Shown: positions 44,680-53,366, numbered from the stretch's first letter. The stretch is DNA of 64,000 nt from Chryseobacterium caseinilyticum (GCF_014837145.1 NZ_JACYFS010000001.1:1426001-1490000); one strand, 5' to 3'. Numbers and translations are program-made. Notes: generated from the letters alone by a model not told the origin.

Positions 44680-44934
44680 TTAAATTATATCTTTCAGACT
44701 TCCATTGTCGTTGATGTATATAAATTGATGATTTTTATCTACTATTTTTCCACCCGCATCAATAAATGTCCCCCACATAGAACACCAATCTTCAATATCA
44801 TTTTCTTTTGGAGTGTCCCAACGAATAAAAGTTGAAAGTTCATGATCCTGTAAATCAATTATTACCCCATATTCATTATCCAAAAAGACTTTGGTTCCAA
44901 CTGAAAATTGTTCGTAAAAATTAATATCACTCAT
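44680..44934 (-). CDS. hypothetical protein after lptB
   Basis: 84 residues, acidic, with YEQFSVGTKVFLDNEYGVIIDLQDHELSTFIRWDTPKENDIEDWCSMW, a small SH3-like or Tudor-like beta-barrel pattern. It starts 5 bp after the stop of the LptB fusion, so the two are translationally coupled. I do not recognise a family. Small acidic soluble proteins in such places are often immunity proteins, but that is only inference. Confidence 0.6.
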   Translation of the reverse strand: MSDINFYEQFSVGTKVFLDNEYGVIIDLQDHELSTFIRWDTPKENDIEDWCSMWGTFIDAGGKIVDKNHQFIYINDNGSLKDII

Positions 44935-44939
44935 TTTTT

Positions 44940-46001
44940 TTATCCCTCAAAAACATAAGTCGTCAGATAATGCAGTTCAGACTTACTTGCTGCTTTTGAA
45001 TCGGCTTCTGCCTGTTCTAATGAATAGTTTGAATTGATTTCTTTCTTTTGGAAGACAAAAGAATTGTTGGCATTTTTATCGACAACGTCAGCAAAAATAT
45101 GCTGTATATCTGAATTTCCCAATGACGCAAAACTGATGTCTTCAAAACCATGCATCAGTCTTAAATCATCGAACTGACCAAAATTGTCGTTTACAAAACC
45201 CTGAAGCTGAGATTTGGAATCAAAATTCCCTGCCCAAATATTGTAGGCATACGTTTTCTTGCTTGGCTTGTCGAAAATACTTTGGTAGACGAAGTTTTCA
45301 CCCAAATACGCTTCACGTACCTGCGGATCATTTGCGAGTTCTTCAGGTAAACCTTCTTTCAGAATTTTGCCTTCAAACATAATGTAGGTTTTGTTGGTAA
45401 TCGCCAAAGTCTGCTGTACGTTGTGATCGGTGATCAGAATTCCGATGTTTTTATCGGTTAAACTTCTTACAATTTTCTGAATATCTTCCACTGCAATCGG
45501 GTCAACTCCGGCGAAAGGTTCATCCAAAAGAATGAAACTCGGATCGGTTGCAAGACATCTTGCGATTTCAGTTCTACGTCTTTCACCACCGGAAAGTAAA
45601 TCACCACGGTTTTTTCTCACATGTTGAAGTGAAAACTCTTCAATCAGCTCATCACATTTGATTTGCTGCTGCTTTTTTGAAAGTTTGGTAAGCTGCAGAA
45701 CACCCAGAATATTGTCTTCCACCGACAGTTTCCTGAAAACGGAAGCTTCCTGAGCAAGATAACCTATTCCCTTTTGGGCACGGCGGTACATGGCATTGGT
45801 GGTAATTTCCTGTTTGTCGAGAAAAATTTTTCCCGAAGTAGGCTTAACCAAACCAACAATCATATAAAATGAGGTCGTTTTTCCGGCACCGTTCGGGCCG
45901 AGCAAACCTACAATTTCTCCCTGCTGAACCTGTACAGAAACGCCTTTTACTACTTTTTTTGGACCGTATTCTTTGATTAAGTTTTCTCCGCGTAAAATCA
46001 T
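44940..46001 (-). CDS. lptB: LptB, LPS export ATPase, with extra C-terminal Imm22-like domain
   Basis: 353 residues against about 241 in ordinary LptB. Residues 1-241 are a standard LptB: Walker A GPNGAGKT (35-42), Q-loop YLAQEASVF, signature LSGGE (136-140), Walker B FILLDEPFAGVDP and the C-terminal YLGENF. It powers lipopolysaccharide extraction with LptFG. Residues 242-353 are an additional domain (YNIWAGNFDSKSQLQGFV...FEDISFASLG...NNSFVFQKKEI) resembling immunity protein family 22. A fusion through loss of the stop codon is likely. The start is fixed by the ABC domain and a -7 box just upstream. Confidence 0.88.
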   Translation of the reverse strand: MILRGENLIKEYGPKKVVKGVSVQVQQGEIVGLLGPNGAGKTTSFYMIVGLVKPTSGKIFLDKQEITTNAMYRRAQKGIGYLAQEASVFRKLSVEDNILGVLQLTKLSKKQQQIKCDELIEEFSLQHVRKNRGDLLSGGERRRTEIARCLATDPSFILLDEPFAGVDPIAVEDIQKIVRSLTDKNIGILITDHNVQQTLAITNKTYIMFEGKILKEGLPEELANDPQVREAYLGENFVYQSIFDKPSKKTYAYNIWAGNFDSKSQLQGFVNDNFGQFDDLRLMHGFEDISFASLGNSDIQHIFADVVDKNANNSFVFQKKEINSNYSLEQAEADSKAASKSELHYLTTYVFEG

Positions 46002-46006
46002 AAAGG

Positions 46007-46014
46007 CAAAGATA
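46007..46014 (-). promoter_or_regulatory. -7 box of lptB
   Basis: TATCTTTG on the minus strand, only 5 bp before the ATG; transcription would begin at or next to the start codon (leaderless mRNA). Confidence 0.6.
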
Positions 46015-46210
46015 AAGTTTTTTTGAATTGAAATGACAGGTGTTTAAGTTTCCTGATGTTAATGATGACTGTTTGTGCTTCTGTAGTACTACGTTATGCT
46101 GTATCTGTAATGATTGATTTTACGTTTGCTTACAAATGCTCATCAAACGGTCAGCGAGTCCCACTTTTTAATGCTTAATAAATTTTGAATATCTTTTTTA
46201 AGGGGGACAC

Positions 46211-46609
46211 TTACCGTAAGAATTTAAAATGATATTCTTTTCCATCAGTGCTTTTGTACAGGACATGGTACCTGTAAAAGTTGGGCTGCAGATTTAACTT
46301 ATTTATTTCAGATCGTATGCTTTGAGCTTTATCCTTTAAAGAAATTGTATCTGCATGACCGGGAATCCCATTAACAACAACAGTATAAGTTGTGGTATCT
46401 TTTGGATGCGTCATATTATATTTCGGTTCTCTCCACACATCCTTTGCCTGAGTATCTTTTTTAATCTTTTCGAATAATACTTTTTCATTGAGTGTCATCT
46501 CTCCATCACCAGGAGTTGTAAGCCATAAAACTATTAGAAATCCGTATCTGACCAGCAAAACAATAAAGATTAGGAGGAATGTAAAAATGATCAATTTCTT
46601 TTTTTTCAT
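46211..46609 (-). CDS. hypothetical membrane-anchored protein
   Basis: 132 residues: lysine-rich start, one membrane segment (about 6-30, IIFTFLLIFIVLLVRYGFLIVLWL) and a soluble part with DTTTYTVVVNGIPGHADTIS and YRYHVLYKSTDGKEYHFKF. No family recognised. It follows the two paralogous lipoproteins at the end of the T6SS cargo cluster, so it may be another immunity-type protein; there is no direct evidence. Confidence 0.6.
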   Translation of the reverse strand: MKKKKLIIFTFLLIFIVLLVRYGFLIVLWLTTPGDGEMTLNEKVLFEKIKKDTQAKDVWREPKYNMTHPKDTTTYTVVVNGIPGHADTISLKDKAQSIRSEINKLNLQPNFYRYHVLYKSTDGKEYHFKFLR

Positions 46610-46716
46610 CAGCTTGAGTTTAAGTTTTAATAATTTAAATTAAACAAAAATATACCCTTGATTATAATTCTGAATTGTTCGGAAAAAAATTTGAAATTAA
46701 TTTTAGTGGTATACTG

Positions 46717-47394
46717 TCACATTTTTATTCTTGGGGAATCTTTACGGTATGTCTTAATAATTTTACCATCACCACCATTTAAAACAAAGCCTTGGGTATA
46801 TGGCTTTTCTACATTTTTTACTACCCATTCGATTGTATAAGTATATATTTTTTGTTGATCGTCATAAGAACGTTTTAATGAACCAGACTTACTAAGATCA
46901 CCATTATTTTTTTTACTGAAAAGAATTACATCATTAATAGAAAATGGATAGTTGATATCCTTATTTTCCTGATCTATTATTTCACCTTTGCGATTGTATT
47001 TTTTCCAAATGCCTGTTTCGATATCATCAAAATATCTCTCATACCCTGTTAAAAAACCGTCCTTATTAAAAATATAAGAATCCGTAAATCCATCTGGGAA
47101 TTTCTCACTATGTAAATATTCTATAACATATTTTGGATTATATTCTCCTCCAAAATGTTGATCATCCAACATGTAGTTTTGTTTTACTTCAACATTTTCT
47201 TTGGTTTTGTAACCTGTATAATCAGGGTTTGCTTTTAGCTTCTTTTCGTACTCAGGAATATTAAATATTTTCACAGTCATCTTTTTTTCGTTAATTTTAG
47301 TAACTCCCTTTCCCGACTCTGTCAAATCTTGACTTTTTGAATTACAAGATAAAGTCAACATTATTATGCTGAAAAGATAGTAGTAAGCATTCAT
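46717..47394 (-). CDS. lipoprotein, candidate T6SS immunity protein (paralogue of the next)
   Basis: 225 residues with a lipoprotein signal (MLTLSC). The mature part closely parallels the product of 47729-48442: KANPDYTGYKTKENVEVKQNYML against SENPTYQSFIRASDKTEVEQYYIL, then GIWKKYNRKGEI, NKDINYPFSINDVI and GGDGKIIKTYRKDSPRIKM. The repeated strands with GxxxxYDxxG recall MORN-like or toxin-antidote repeats (weak). It lies behind a remnant that resembles the end of the metzincin effector, so it looks like an orphan or duplicated immunity gene. Confidence 0.7.
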   Translation of the reverse strand: MNAYYYLFSIIMLTLSCNSKSQDLTESGKGVTKINEKKMTVKIFNIPEYEKKLKANPDYTGYKTKENVEVKQNYMLDDQHFGGEYNPKYVIEYLHSEKFPDGFTDSYIFNKDGFLTGYERYFDDIETGIWKKYNRKGEIIDQENKDINYPFSINDVILFSKKNNGDLSKSGSLKRSYDDQQKIYTYTIEWVVKNVEKPYTQGFVLNGGDGKIIKTYRKDSPRIKM

Positions 47395-47530
47395 TATAAT
47401 TGTTTTTTATTAAATCCCACTGCCATTTATTCGGTTCAGTTTTGTGAAGAAAAAATAAGATATTTTGTTGAGGTAGTGCCATTACTCTCTGTAATTTTTT
47501 CGGAAGATTACCAATGTTTGACAAATTTTA
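47395..47530 (-). pseudogene. remnant resembling the 3' end of the metzincin effector gene
   Basis: Just before the third lipoprotein gene the minus strand reads KTEPNKWQWDLIKNN, matching KQTYRWQWQILKN at the end of the effector at 48406. In both cases the lipoprotein start follows within a few codons. Nothing upstream in this 334-bp gap (47395-47728) resembles the rest of the effector, so only a short 3' piece survives, or the match is chance. The remainder of the gap is AT-rich without a gene. Confidence 0.4.
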
Positions 47531-47728
47531 CTGCTCTGCCTGATATTATTTAGAAAGTGATCAAATTGCCTGAATTCAATTCCCTTTATTGAGAAAAATC
47601 TACTAACTTTTGAATATGCAAAAATACTTTGAAAAACAAATTTGGGAGTTATGTTTAACATAGTTTTTTAGCATCACTAATTTATGACTAGAGATAACTG
47701 TGCAATATGTTTTTGTTAATTTTATTAT

Positions 47729-48442
47729 TTACAAAATTATTCTTGGTATCCCTTTTCGTTCCTGTTCTAAGATTTTACCATCAGCAGCGTCTAAAGTGTA
47801 TATTTGTGCATGTGGATCTTTGTTATTACGGAGGTAGAGCTCCACGTTATAAACGTATTTTTTGTGCGTTTGACTGAAATTACGGGAAAACGTACCGCCA
47901 CCTTTAATCGAATCCCTACCTTTTTTATTTGCAAATTCTATCACCTTCAGTAATGAAAAAGGATAATTTTCATCTTTATTAATCTCACTAATAATAAATC
48001 CATCTCTATCGTATTTTTTCCATACTCCATATTCAATTTCCGAGAAATGGAACTCAGTTTCTTTAATTTTTCCATCTTGATAAAAACTATAGAAAGTAAT
48101 AAATCCATTTTTGTCTGTCTCTTTCTCTATATATGAATCTACGTACTTTTGTTCATAGGCTTTAAAATCGTACTCTTCTTTCAAAATATAATATTGTTCA
48201 ACCTCTGTTTTATCACTCGCCCTGATAAAGCTTTGATAAGTAGGATTTTCAGATATTTGTTTTTCGTATTTCTTAATATCAAATTTTTTGTCGCTGTAAT
48301 TATCTCTCTTTTTCATTTGCTCTTTTTTTTCCAAACTGATAGTATTTGTTTGCCCATTTATGGTATTTTTCTCACACGACATTAATATGAAAATTACTGT
48401 AATCTTTATGGTAATATATTTTTTAAAATCTGCCATTGCCAT
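47729..48442 (-). CDS. lipoprotein, candidate immunity protein to the metzincin effector
   Basis: 237 residues. The ORF starts at 48442 (a second ATG at 48436), 36 bp inside the upstream effector gene, so translation is coupled. Lipoprotein signal IFILMSC (cysteine near residue 23). The mature protein is a paralogue of the product of 46717-47394 (GVWKKYDRDGFIISEINKDENYPFSLLKVIEFANKK and DAADGKILEQERKGIPRIIL). The overlap with a putative toxin and its periplasm-facing lipid anchor fit an immunity role against a protease delivered to the periplasm. This is inference from context. Confidence 0.7.
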   Translation of the reverse strand: MAMADFKKYITIKITVIFILMSCEKNTINGQTNTISLEKKEQMKKRDNYSDKKFDIKKYEKQISENPTYQSFIRASDKTEVEQYYILKEEYDFKAYEQKYVDSYIEKETDKNGFITFYSFYQDGKIKETEFHFSEIEYGVWKKYDRDGFIISEINKDENYPFSLLKVIEFANKKGRDSIKGGGTFSRNFSQTHKKYVYNVELYLRNNKDPHAQIYTLDAADGKILEQERKGIPRIIL

Positions 48443-49782
48443 CTGTATGTTTGTTTTGCTGTTATATTAGTCTCTGAGTCACTATAGTCCATTATATTAT
48501 CTGTTTCAAATTGTTTGAAACCATATTTACTTTTTTCATCAAAAGTATGGTGAAGACCCATAGCATGTAAAAGCTCATGCATTGCTGTGCTCTTGGCTAA
48601 ATGAGCTGCTTCTGGTCTTTTTAAAGCAAATTTTTTCTGATCGAAGATGATAACGCTAGGTAAAACTGCAGATTTCAAAATTTTTTTATCCGGAATATAT
48701 TCTACCTGACCCAATAAAAATCCCTTTTCATTACATGAAAAATCTTCACAGATATCTGTGGAAAAAAATAGCCGAAATGAGTCATCAAAAAATCCATTGT
48801 TTTTAGCACCATGCAAGTTTACTTTATCTCGTAGTTTTTTATTGAGTATATCATATGTATCAGTGTTTTGGAGAAAGTACTTTCCCAAATCAACTTTTGG
48901 ATTAATGCTTATTGAACTATATTGAAAAGTTGGAATAATATAAGATTGTCGCAGAATTTTTTCTAAGAAATTCGTTTCTACAGATAAATTTGGTTTTTCC
49001 TTTCCTTTAATTATACTAACCAATGTAACTTTGATTTCCCGCTGATTGGATGTGCTATTTTTCACAACTATTAACTTTCCCACATCTTTTCCTTCTCCAT
49101 TTTTATATGCTTTTATAATTATTTCCTGATCACTTATAAATTCATTCGTGCAGGTAATATCCAAACACTGATCTACCGTATGTTTACCCACAGATAAAGG
49201 AAGTGGCTTAAGTATTTTGACAGTAAAATAATCAGTATGATATTCTACCTCAAATTTTTCAGGCTCTTCTTCAATCTCTATTTTTAACTGTAATTTAGCT
49301 GTATAACTCGGCAGTAATGAAAGGTATGGAACAACATAATAAAATGGATACCTCCCATTTTTCTTCCAGGACACAATCATTTTTCTGAATTCTGATGTCA
49401 CTAATCTGTCATATTCTGAAGTTTTATTATGAAAGGTGGGATTGCAGTAATCAAATCCATATTTCGTCTTTGGGTAGGTATAATTTCCCATGATATCTCG
49501 ATACCATTTTTTGTCACCAGCCTGCCCCGTATCACCTACCCTTACCCAATCAAAACCGTATTCGCCATGCCAATTGTTATGAGGTCTGAATTGTATCAGG
49601 CATTTAGCTGTGATTTCCCCGGCAGGGGGTTTGGATGGATTACCATCTTTCTTAATTAATTTTTCACTTTTTTCAGAATGATATTCATCAGAGTATTCGT
49701 TGATATGCGACTCGGAATAATAGGTAAAATCTTCTCCTATACTTTCGAATATCTTTCCCTGAACAATTCTTATTCTACTCAT
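48406..49782 (-). CDS. putative T6SSiii effector with metzincin protease domain
   Basis: 458 residues. Residues 1-57 share the N-terminus of the neighbouring effector at 50344 (MSRxRIVQGKI, GNPxxPPxGE). A middle beta-rich region (FRPHNNWHGEYGFDWVRVGD...GDKKWYRDIMGNYTYPK, about 65-260) follows. The C-terminal ~180 residues hold HELLHAMGLHH (H402, E403, H406, H412) and the Met-turn NIMDY with M431: a metzincin zinc protease. There is no signal peptide, as expected for T6SS cargo. Downstream, overlapping, is a lipoprotein candidate immunity gene. Target and delivery are inferred. Confidence 0.75.
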   Translation of the reverse strand: MSRIRIVQGKIFESIGEDFTYYSESHINEYSDEYHSEKSEKLIKKDGNPSKPPAGEITAKCLIQFRPHNNWHGEYGFDWVRVGDTGQAGDKKWYRDIMGNYTYPKTKYGFDYCNPTFHNKTSEYDRLVTSEFRKMIVSWKKNGRYPFYYVVPYLSLLPSYTAKLQLKIEIEEEPEKFEVEYHTDYFTVKILKPLPLSVGKHTVDQCLDITCTNEFISDQEIIIKAYKNGEGKDVGKLIVVKNSTSNQREIKVTLVSIIKGKEKPNLSVETNFLEKILRQSYIIPTFQYSSISINPKVDLGKYFLQNTDTYDILNKKLRDKVNLHGAKNNGFFDDSFRLFFSTDICEDFSCNEKGFLLGQVEYIPDKKILKSAVLPSVIIFDQKKFALKRPEAAHLAKSTAMHELLHAMGLHHTFDEKSKYGFKQFETDNIMDYSDSETNITAKQTYRWQWQILKNILP

Positions 49783-49887
49783 TAATCTTTATTTATAATT
49801 TGTGTTTTTTATTATATAAATGTTTTACCAGAAGGTAAATTGGAAATTCAAAAAAAATGATTTAAAAAGACTTGAAGAATAAGACAA

Positions 49888-50328
49888 TCAGTTTTTAAAC
49901 TCAGTTTTTTTTGTCATTTTATTGTTTTTATAAATCAGAATATCCTGAAGTTTTTCAGTTCCGCTAATTCTATATCTTATTTTAGCTACCAAATCTTTTT
50001 CTGAACCTTCAATTCCGCCAAATTCATTTTCTTCTGCAGCCCTACGAATTTCATCAGCATATCCACCCACAGTTTTTTTCCTGTAGAAAAAACAGGTTAT
50101 CTCTTTATTACCAGTACTTGATTGCTGTGAAAGATCAGCAAACGATTTTAACTGATTAGTAAGGTCTTCATCAGTCAAATTACTGTAATCTGAAATTTCA
50201 AAATACTTAAAATTAAATTCTGACCTCTGATTAAATTCCGAGTCTATAGATTGAATGTTGGCTTTTTTCATCGATGTCTTGCATTGAATAACTGTGAAAA
50301 ATGTTATGATTAAAAAAAAATATTTCAT
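49888..50328 (-). CDS. lipoprotein, candidate immunity protein to the DUF3289-like effector
   Basis: 146 residues with a lipoprotein signal (FTVIQC, cysteine at 16). The mature part is charged and contains NLTDEDLTNQLKSFADL and FFYRKKTVGGYADEIRRAAEENEF. No family recognised. It begins 15 bp after the stop of the effector at 50344, so it is cotranscribed and is the natural immunity candidate; its envelope location would match a periplasmic target. Confidence 0.65.
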   Translation of the reverse strand: MKYFFLIITFFTVIQCKTSMKKANIQSIDSEFNQRSEFNFKYFEISDYSNLTDEDLTNQLKSFADLSQQSSTGNKEITCFFYRKKTVGGYADEIRRAAEENEFGGIEGSEKDLVAKIRYRISGTEKLQDILIYKNNKMTKKTEFKN

Positions 50329-50343
50329 TTTGATGTATTGAAA

Positions 50344-51351
50344 TTAAACAAATCCCGAGATAGTACCTTTCATATCAATTTTTGTAATAAAAGGCTTGTA
50401 ACCTTTAAAATGCTGAAGAACGAACCATGCAAAAAATATGTTGTTGTCGTACTTTTGAATATCAGGATAATCTAAACCAAAGTGATCCCAATAAATGTAC
50501 TGAAGCTCCATCTGATAATGATGATTGGTTTTTGTATATTTTTTTATAAAAACCTGGTACGCCCACACATCATTAATTGTAATTCCTAAACCACTGAACT
50601 TATCACTAAATCTTGGACTGCTCACATTATCTTCCACCAGCATCTCATATAAAATACCTTTGCCGTCATTTTTGATCTCAAGACCGGAAATTTCACCTTG
50701 ATTCTCCCGTAAATAATCGCGGATATTTGAGTGAATGGCAGCAATAAAATTTATAGAATTCTGGTGCGCAATAACTGCTTTTGTAAGATCTGTATGAGTA
50801 AAATCTGCCCCAGTGTTTTCCCGCATCCTTTCGACCATGAGTTCAGCAACGGTTTGAATTTTCCCCATTGAAAAATATCCTATATCTCCTTTAAATATCT
50901 TAAAAAGATCATCTGCAGATTTTGCGTTATACTCTTTGATCTTATTGATTCTGAAATCTGCATCGCCGGATGCATTATCATTTCTGGAGCTCCAGTCGAG
51001 CCATCCATCCTGTTTTTCCGTATTATATGTTTCATTATACAGCTGTGTTCTGAGACGCTGGTATCCTGCTTCATCACTCGTATAATCGTTAAAAAGCATA
51101 TCCGTTGCTGTCCCGGAATTATCTCTGTTTCTGCCTTTTCTTCTCGATCCCTGTAAAATAAGAATAGGATAATTATACGTTTTTTCTTCCGGCTTCGGAG
51201 GAGTTTCAGGATTTCCTGCTTCGTGAATAGAAGCCGCAGAGTTTTCTGCATATTGCATCGCTGCATTTTCAGAAATACCCGACTTTGAAAAGTAGGAAAG
51301 TTCACCTGTACTTTCGTGTATTTTCCCTTGCACAATCCTTGTACGGCTCAT
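50344..51351 (-). CDS. putative T6SSiii effector with DUF3289-like domain
   Basis: 335 residues, no signal peptide. Residues 1-56 match the N-terminus of the metzincin effector (MSRTRIVQGKIHESTGE...GNPETPP). Residues about 75-335 resemble DUF3289: ELMVERMRENTGADFTHTDLTKAVIAHQNS, WAYQVFIKKY and the closing DHFGLDYPDIQKYDNNIFFAWFVLQHFKGYKPF. DUF3289 proteins occur with T6SS genes in proteobacteria; their activity is not settled. It lies 53 bp after vgrG and before a lipoprotein gene. An effector role is inferred from the shared N-terminus and position. Confidence 0.7.
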   Translation of the reverse strand: MSRTRIVQGKIHESTGELSYFSKSGISENAAMQYAENSAASIHEAGNPETPPKPEEKTYNYPILILQGSRRKGRNRDNSGTATDMLFNDYTSDEAGYQRLRTQLYNETYNTEKQDGWLDWSSRNDNASGDADFRINKIKEYNAKSADDLFKIFKGDIGYFSMGKIQTVAELMVERMRENTGADFTHTDLTKAVIAHQNSINFIAAIHSNIRDYLRENQGEISGLEIKNDGKGILYEMLVEDNVSSPRFSDKFSGLGITINDVWAYQVFIKKYTKTNHHYQMELQYIYWDHFGLDYPDIQKYDNNIFFAWFVLQHFKGYKPFITKIDMKGTISGFV

Positions 51352-51404
51352 AATCTTTATATTTTAAACCTGCGATTTTTTATTAAATCCAACTGAGAAA
51401 TAGG

Positions 51405-53366
51405 CTAAAAGCTCTTGCCTTTTTCTCCACTTCTGTTCTCAATACTGTTCTGAGCATGTTTCACTATTTTTCCGTTACTGGAAGTTTCTATGCCACCTTC
51501 ACTATTCACCACGGTTTTCCCTTTGGCAGTTTCGCTGTAAAGATCTCCCTGAATCATCTCTGTAAGTTTCCCTGTAATAAACATACTCGTATCTCCCAAC
51601 ACAGAAGTCATTTTCATGGCTCCTACACTTTGGGTTGCATTCATTCCGATGCTTTGTGATCTGTTCATACCAACAGTATCAGACTGATCTCTGCCTACAG
51701 TGGTCGTCATATTTTCTCCGACATTAATAAACATATTCTTACAATTTAAAGTCATCGTCTCCGGAGCAGTAATGTTGATATTGCTTCCCGTTGTATCCAG
51801 ATGAATCTCATTACCAGATTTATCAGTGATGATAATACTTTCGTCCTCTGTAAAAACTACTTTATGTCCACTTCTCGTCATAATAGATTTCACTCTGTTA
51901 TCAGCAAAACCGCCTAAAGCTGTCCCGCCATGAAACATTCCACCCATCACAAAAGGCCGGTCTGGATGATTGTGAACGAAATTGACCATTACCTGATCGC
52001 CAACTTCCGGGATCGCAACGTAGCCCCGGTTTTGTGTAATCTGATCTGTACCTCCCGCATCAGGACTCATCATTCTGATGAAATTGGTAGTATCATTCAT
52101 CTGCCAGTCAAATCTCACCTGCACTCTGCCCTGCCCTTCCGGATCTGTGTTTGAAATTACTGTAGCAATCTGTGGCTGAGCGATGGGAACTGTGAATTCG
52201 GGTTTTGGTAAGAAACCTGTATCTGCGGCAATACCCTGAAAACTTCCGCTGTAATGACCAATGGTATCAATATCGTGAGTCGTTTCAGTGATCATTATTT
52301 TGGTAAAATATGAGCTTTCGTTTGTATCAATTTTTCTCATCTGAATATCTGCAACACAGCCAGGATGAAGAAAAGGAACAGTGGTTTTCCCTGATACTGA
52401 AAAGACATTCACCGCCTCACTTCCTGACGTACTTCTTTGTGAATATTCCACATCAAGATTGGTGGATGCTTTAATTGGAGCTACCTGCAGCGAAGGTGTT
52501 TTAAAGATAGAATCGTTGTGCTGATATGCTGTTTTTGCCAAATCACCGACATGCTGAACGGGTGTTGCTCCCGAAGTTAATTTTTCGTTTTTACTGCTGT
52601 TGTAACCGTAGTACTTCGGTTTTGTATGCAAAGCTTTTAATTCTACTTCCACATCCTGAGCACTGCTTCCATAAATCAGTTTTACCGGAGCATTCTGCGG
52701 GGGAAGTTTGCCAAAATGCAGAACCTCACCGTCATAATAAAACTGTTCGCCATACGCTTCTGCCATTCTTGCCAGATAGTTGTAATGACTCTCATTATAT
52801 TGGCTGGTGTACACAATTTGTGAATAATCGTTGGTATCAATTCTTACATCAAATTTACTTTTGTCTAAACCCTGTTGAATGACTTCATCAGCTATAATTC
52901 CGATGCTTGCAGACTTTCCGCCTCCAAAACTTTGAATGTGAGGTGCGCCATCCAGCAAAACCGTAGGGCTAAAACCTTTTAGTACAATATTTCCCAGACT
53001 CATTTGCTCCTGACTGAACGAAACTCCGGTAATCACGCCTACGAAAGTTCTTTCAGGACTGTTTTGAACATCTTTGTACGAAATAACGGCAGTTAATCTT
53101 TTTCCGAGAAACTCGTTGGCGTCTTCAAGAGTGTGGGTCTGTCTTCCTCCCAATGCATCATGAGCCAGAGTAATTTTAAATTCATGATGACGGTTGGCAC
53201 TTTGCTTCAGGCTGAAATGTTTGTAATATTTGATCACTTTACCCTCAATAACCAAAGAAAGTTTTACAAGACGGTTAATACCGGTATGTTGATGGGCAGC
53301 TATATTTTCAGCATTTTGGGACGGACGGAAACCGCTCCCGTTTCTGTTTTCCGGATTTGTAGTCAT
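51405..53366 (-). CDS. vgrG: type VI secretion spike protein VgrG (TssI)
   Basis: 653 residues, no signal peptide. The N-terminal two thirds are the gp27-like hub (KHFSLKQSANRHHEFKITL, TSQYNESHYNYLARMAEAYGEQFYYDGE); a gp5-like OB domain follows (ATVISNTDPEGQGRVQVRFDW...GDQVMVNFVHNHPDRPFVMGGMFHG). The C-terminus is a beta-helical needle with repeats (MTTTVGRDQSDTVGMNRSQSIGMNATQSVG). It forms the tip of the T6SS tube and carries effectors; two effector candidates follow immediately. No enzymatic extension is seen at the C-terminus. Confidence 0.95.
   Translation of the reverse strand: MTTNPENRNGSGFRPSQNAENIAAHQHTGINRLVKLSLVIEGKVIKYYKHFSLKQSANRHHEFKITLAHDALGGRQTHTLEDANEFLGKRLTAVISYKDVQNSPERTFVGVITGVSFSQEQMSLGNIVLKGFSPTVLLDGAPHIQSFGGGKSASIGIIADEVIQQGLDKSKFDVRIDTNDYSQIVYTSQYNESHYNYLARMAEAYGEQFYYDGEVLHFGKLPPQNAPVKLIYGSSAQDVEVELKALHTKPKYYGYNSSKNEKLTSGATPVQHVGDLAKTAYQHNDSIFKTPSLQVAPIKASTNLDVEYSQRSTSGSEAVNVFSVSGKTTVPFLHPGCVADIQMRKIDTNESSYFTKIMITETTHDIDTIGHYSGSFQGIAADTGFLPKPEFTVPIAQPQIATVISNTDPEGQGRVQVRFDWQMNDTTNFIRMMSPDAGGTDQITQNRGYVAIPEVGDQVMVNFVHNHPDRPFVMGGMFHGGTALGGFADNRVKSIMTRSGHKVVFTEDESIIITDKSGNEIHLDTTGSNINITAPETMTLNCKNMFINVGENMTTTVGRDQSDTVGMNRSQSIGMNATQSVGAMKMTSVLGDTSMFITGKLTEMIQGDLYSETAKGKTVVNSEGGIETSSNGKIVKHAQNSIENRSGEKGKSF

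Noticed and set aside
46083..46093. GTAGTACTACG upstream of lptB as a further copy of the hcp operator
   Set aside because: The half-sites are spaced differently, there is only one, and the CTACGA ends are not kept.
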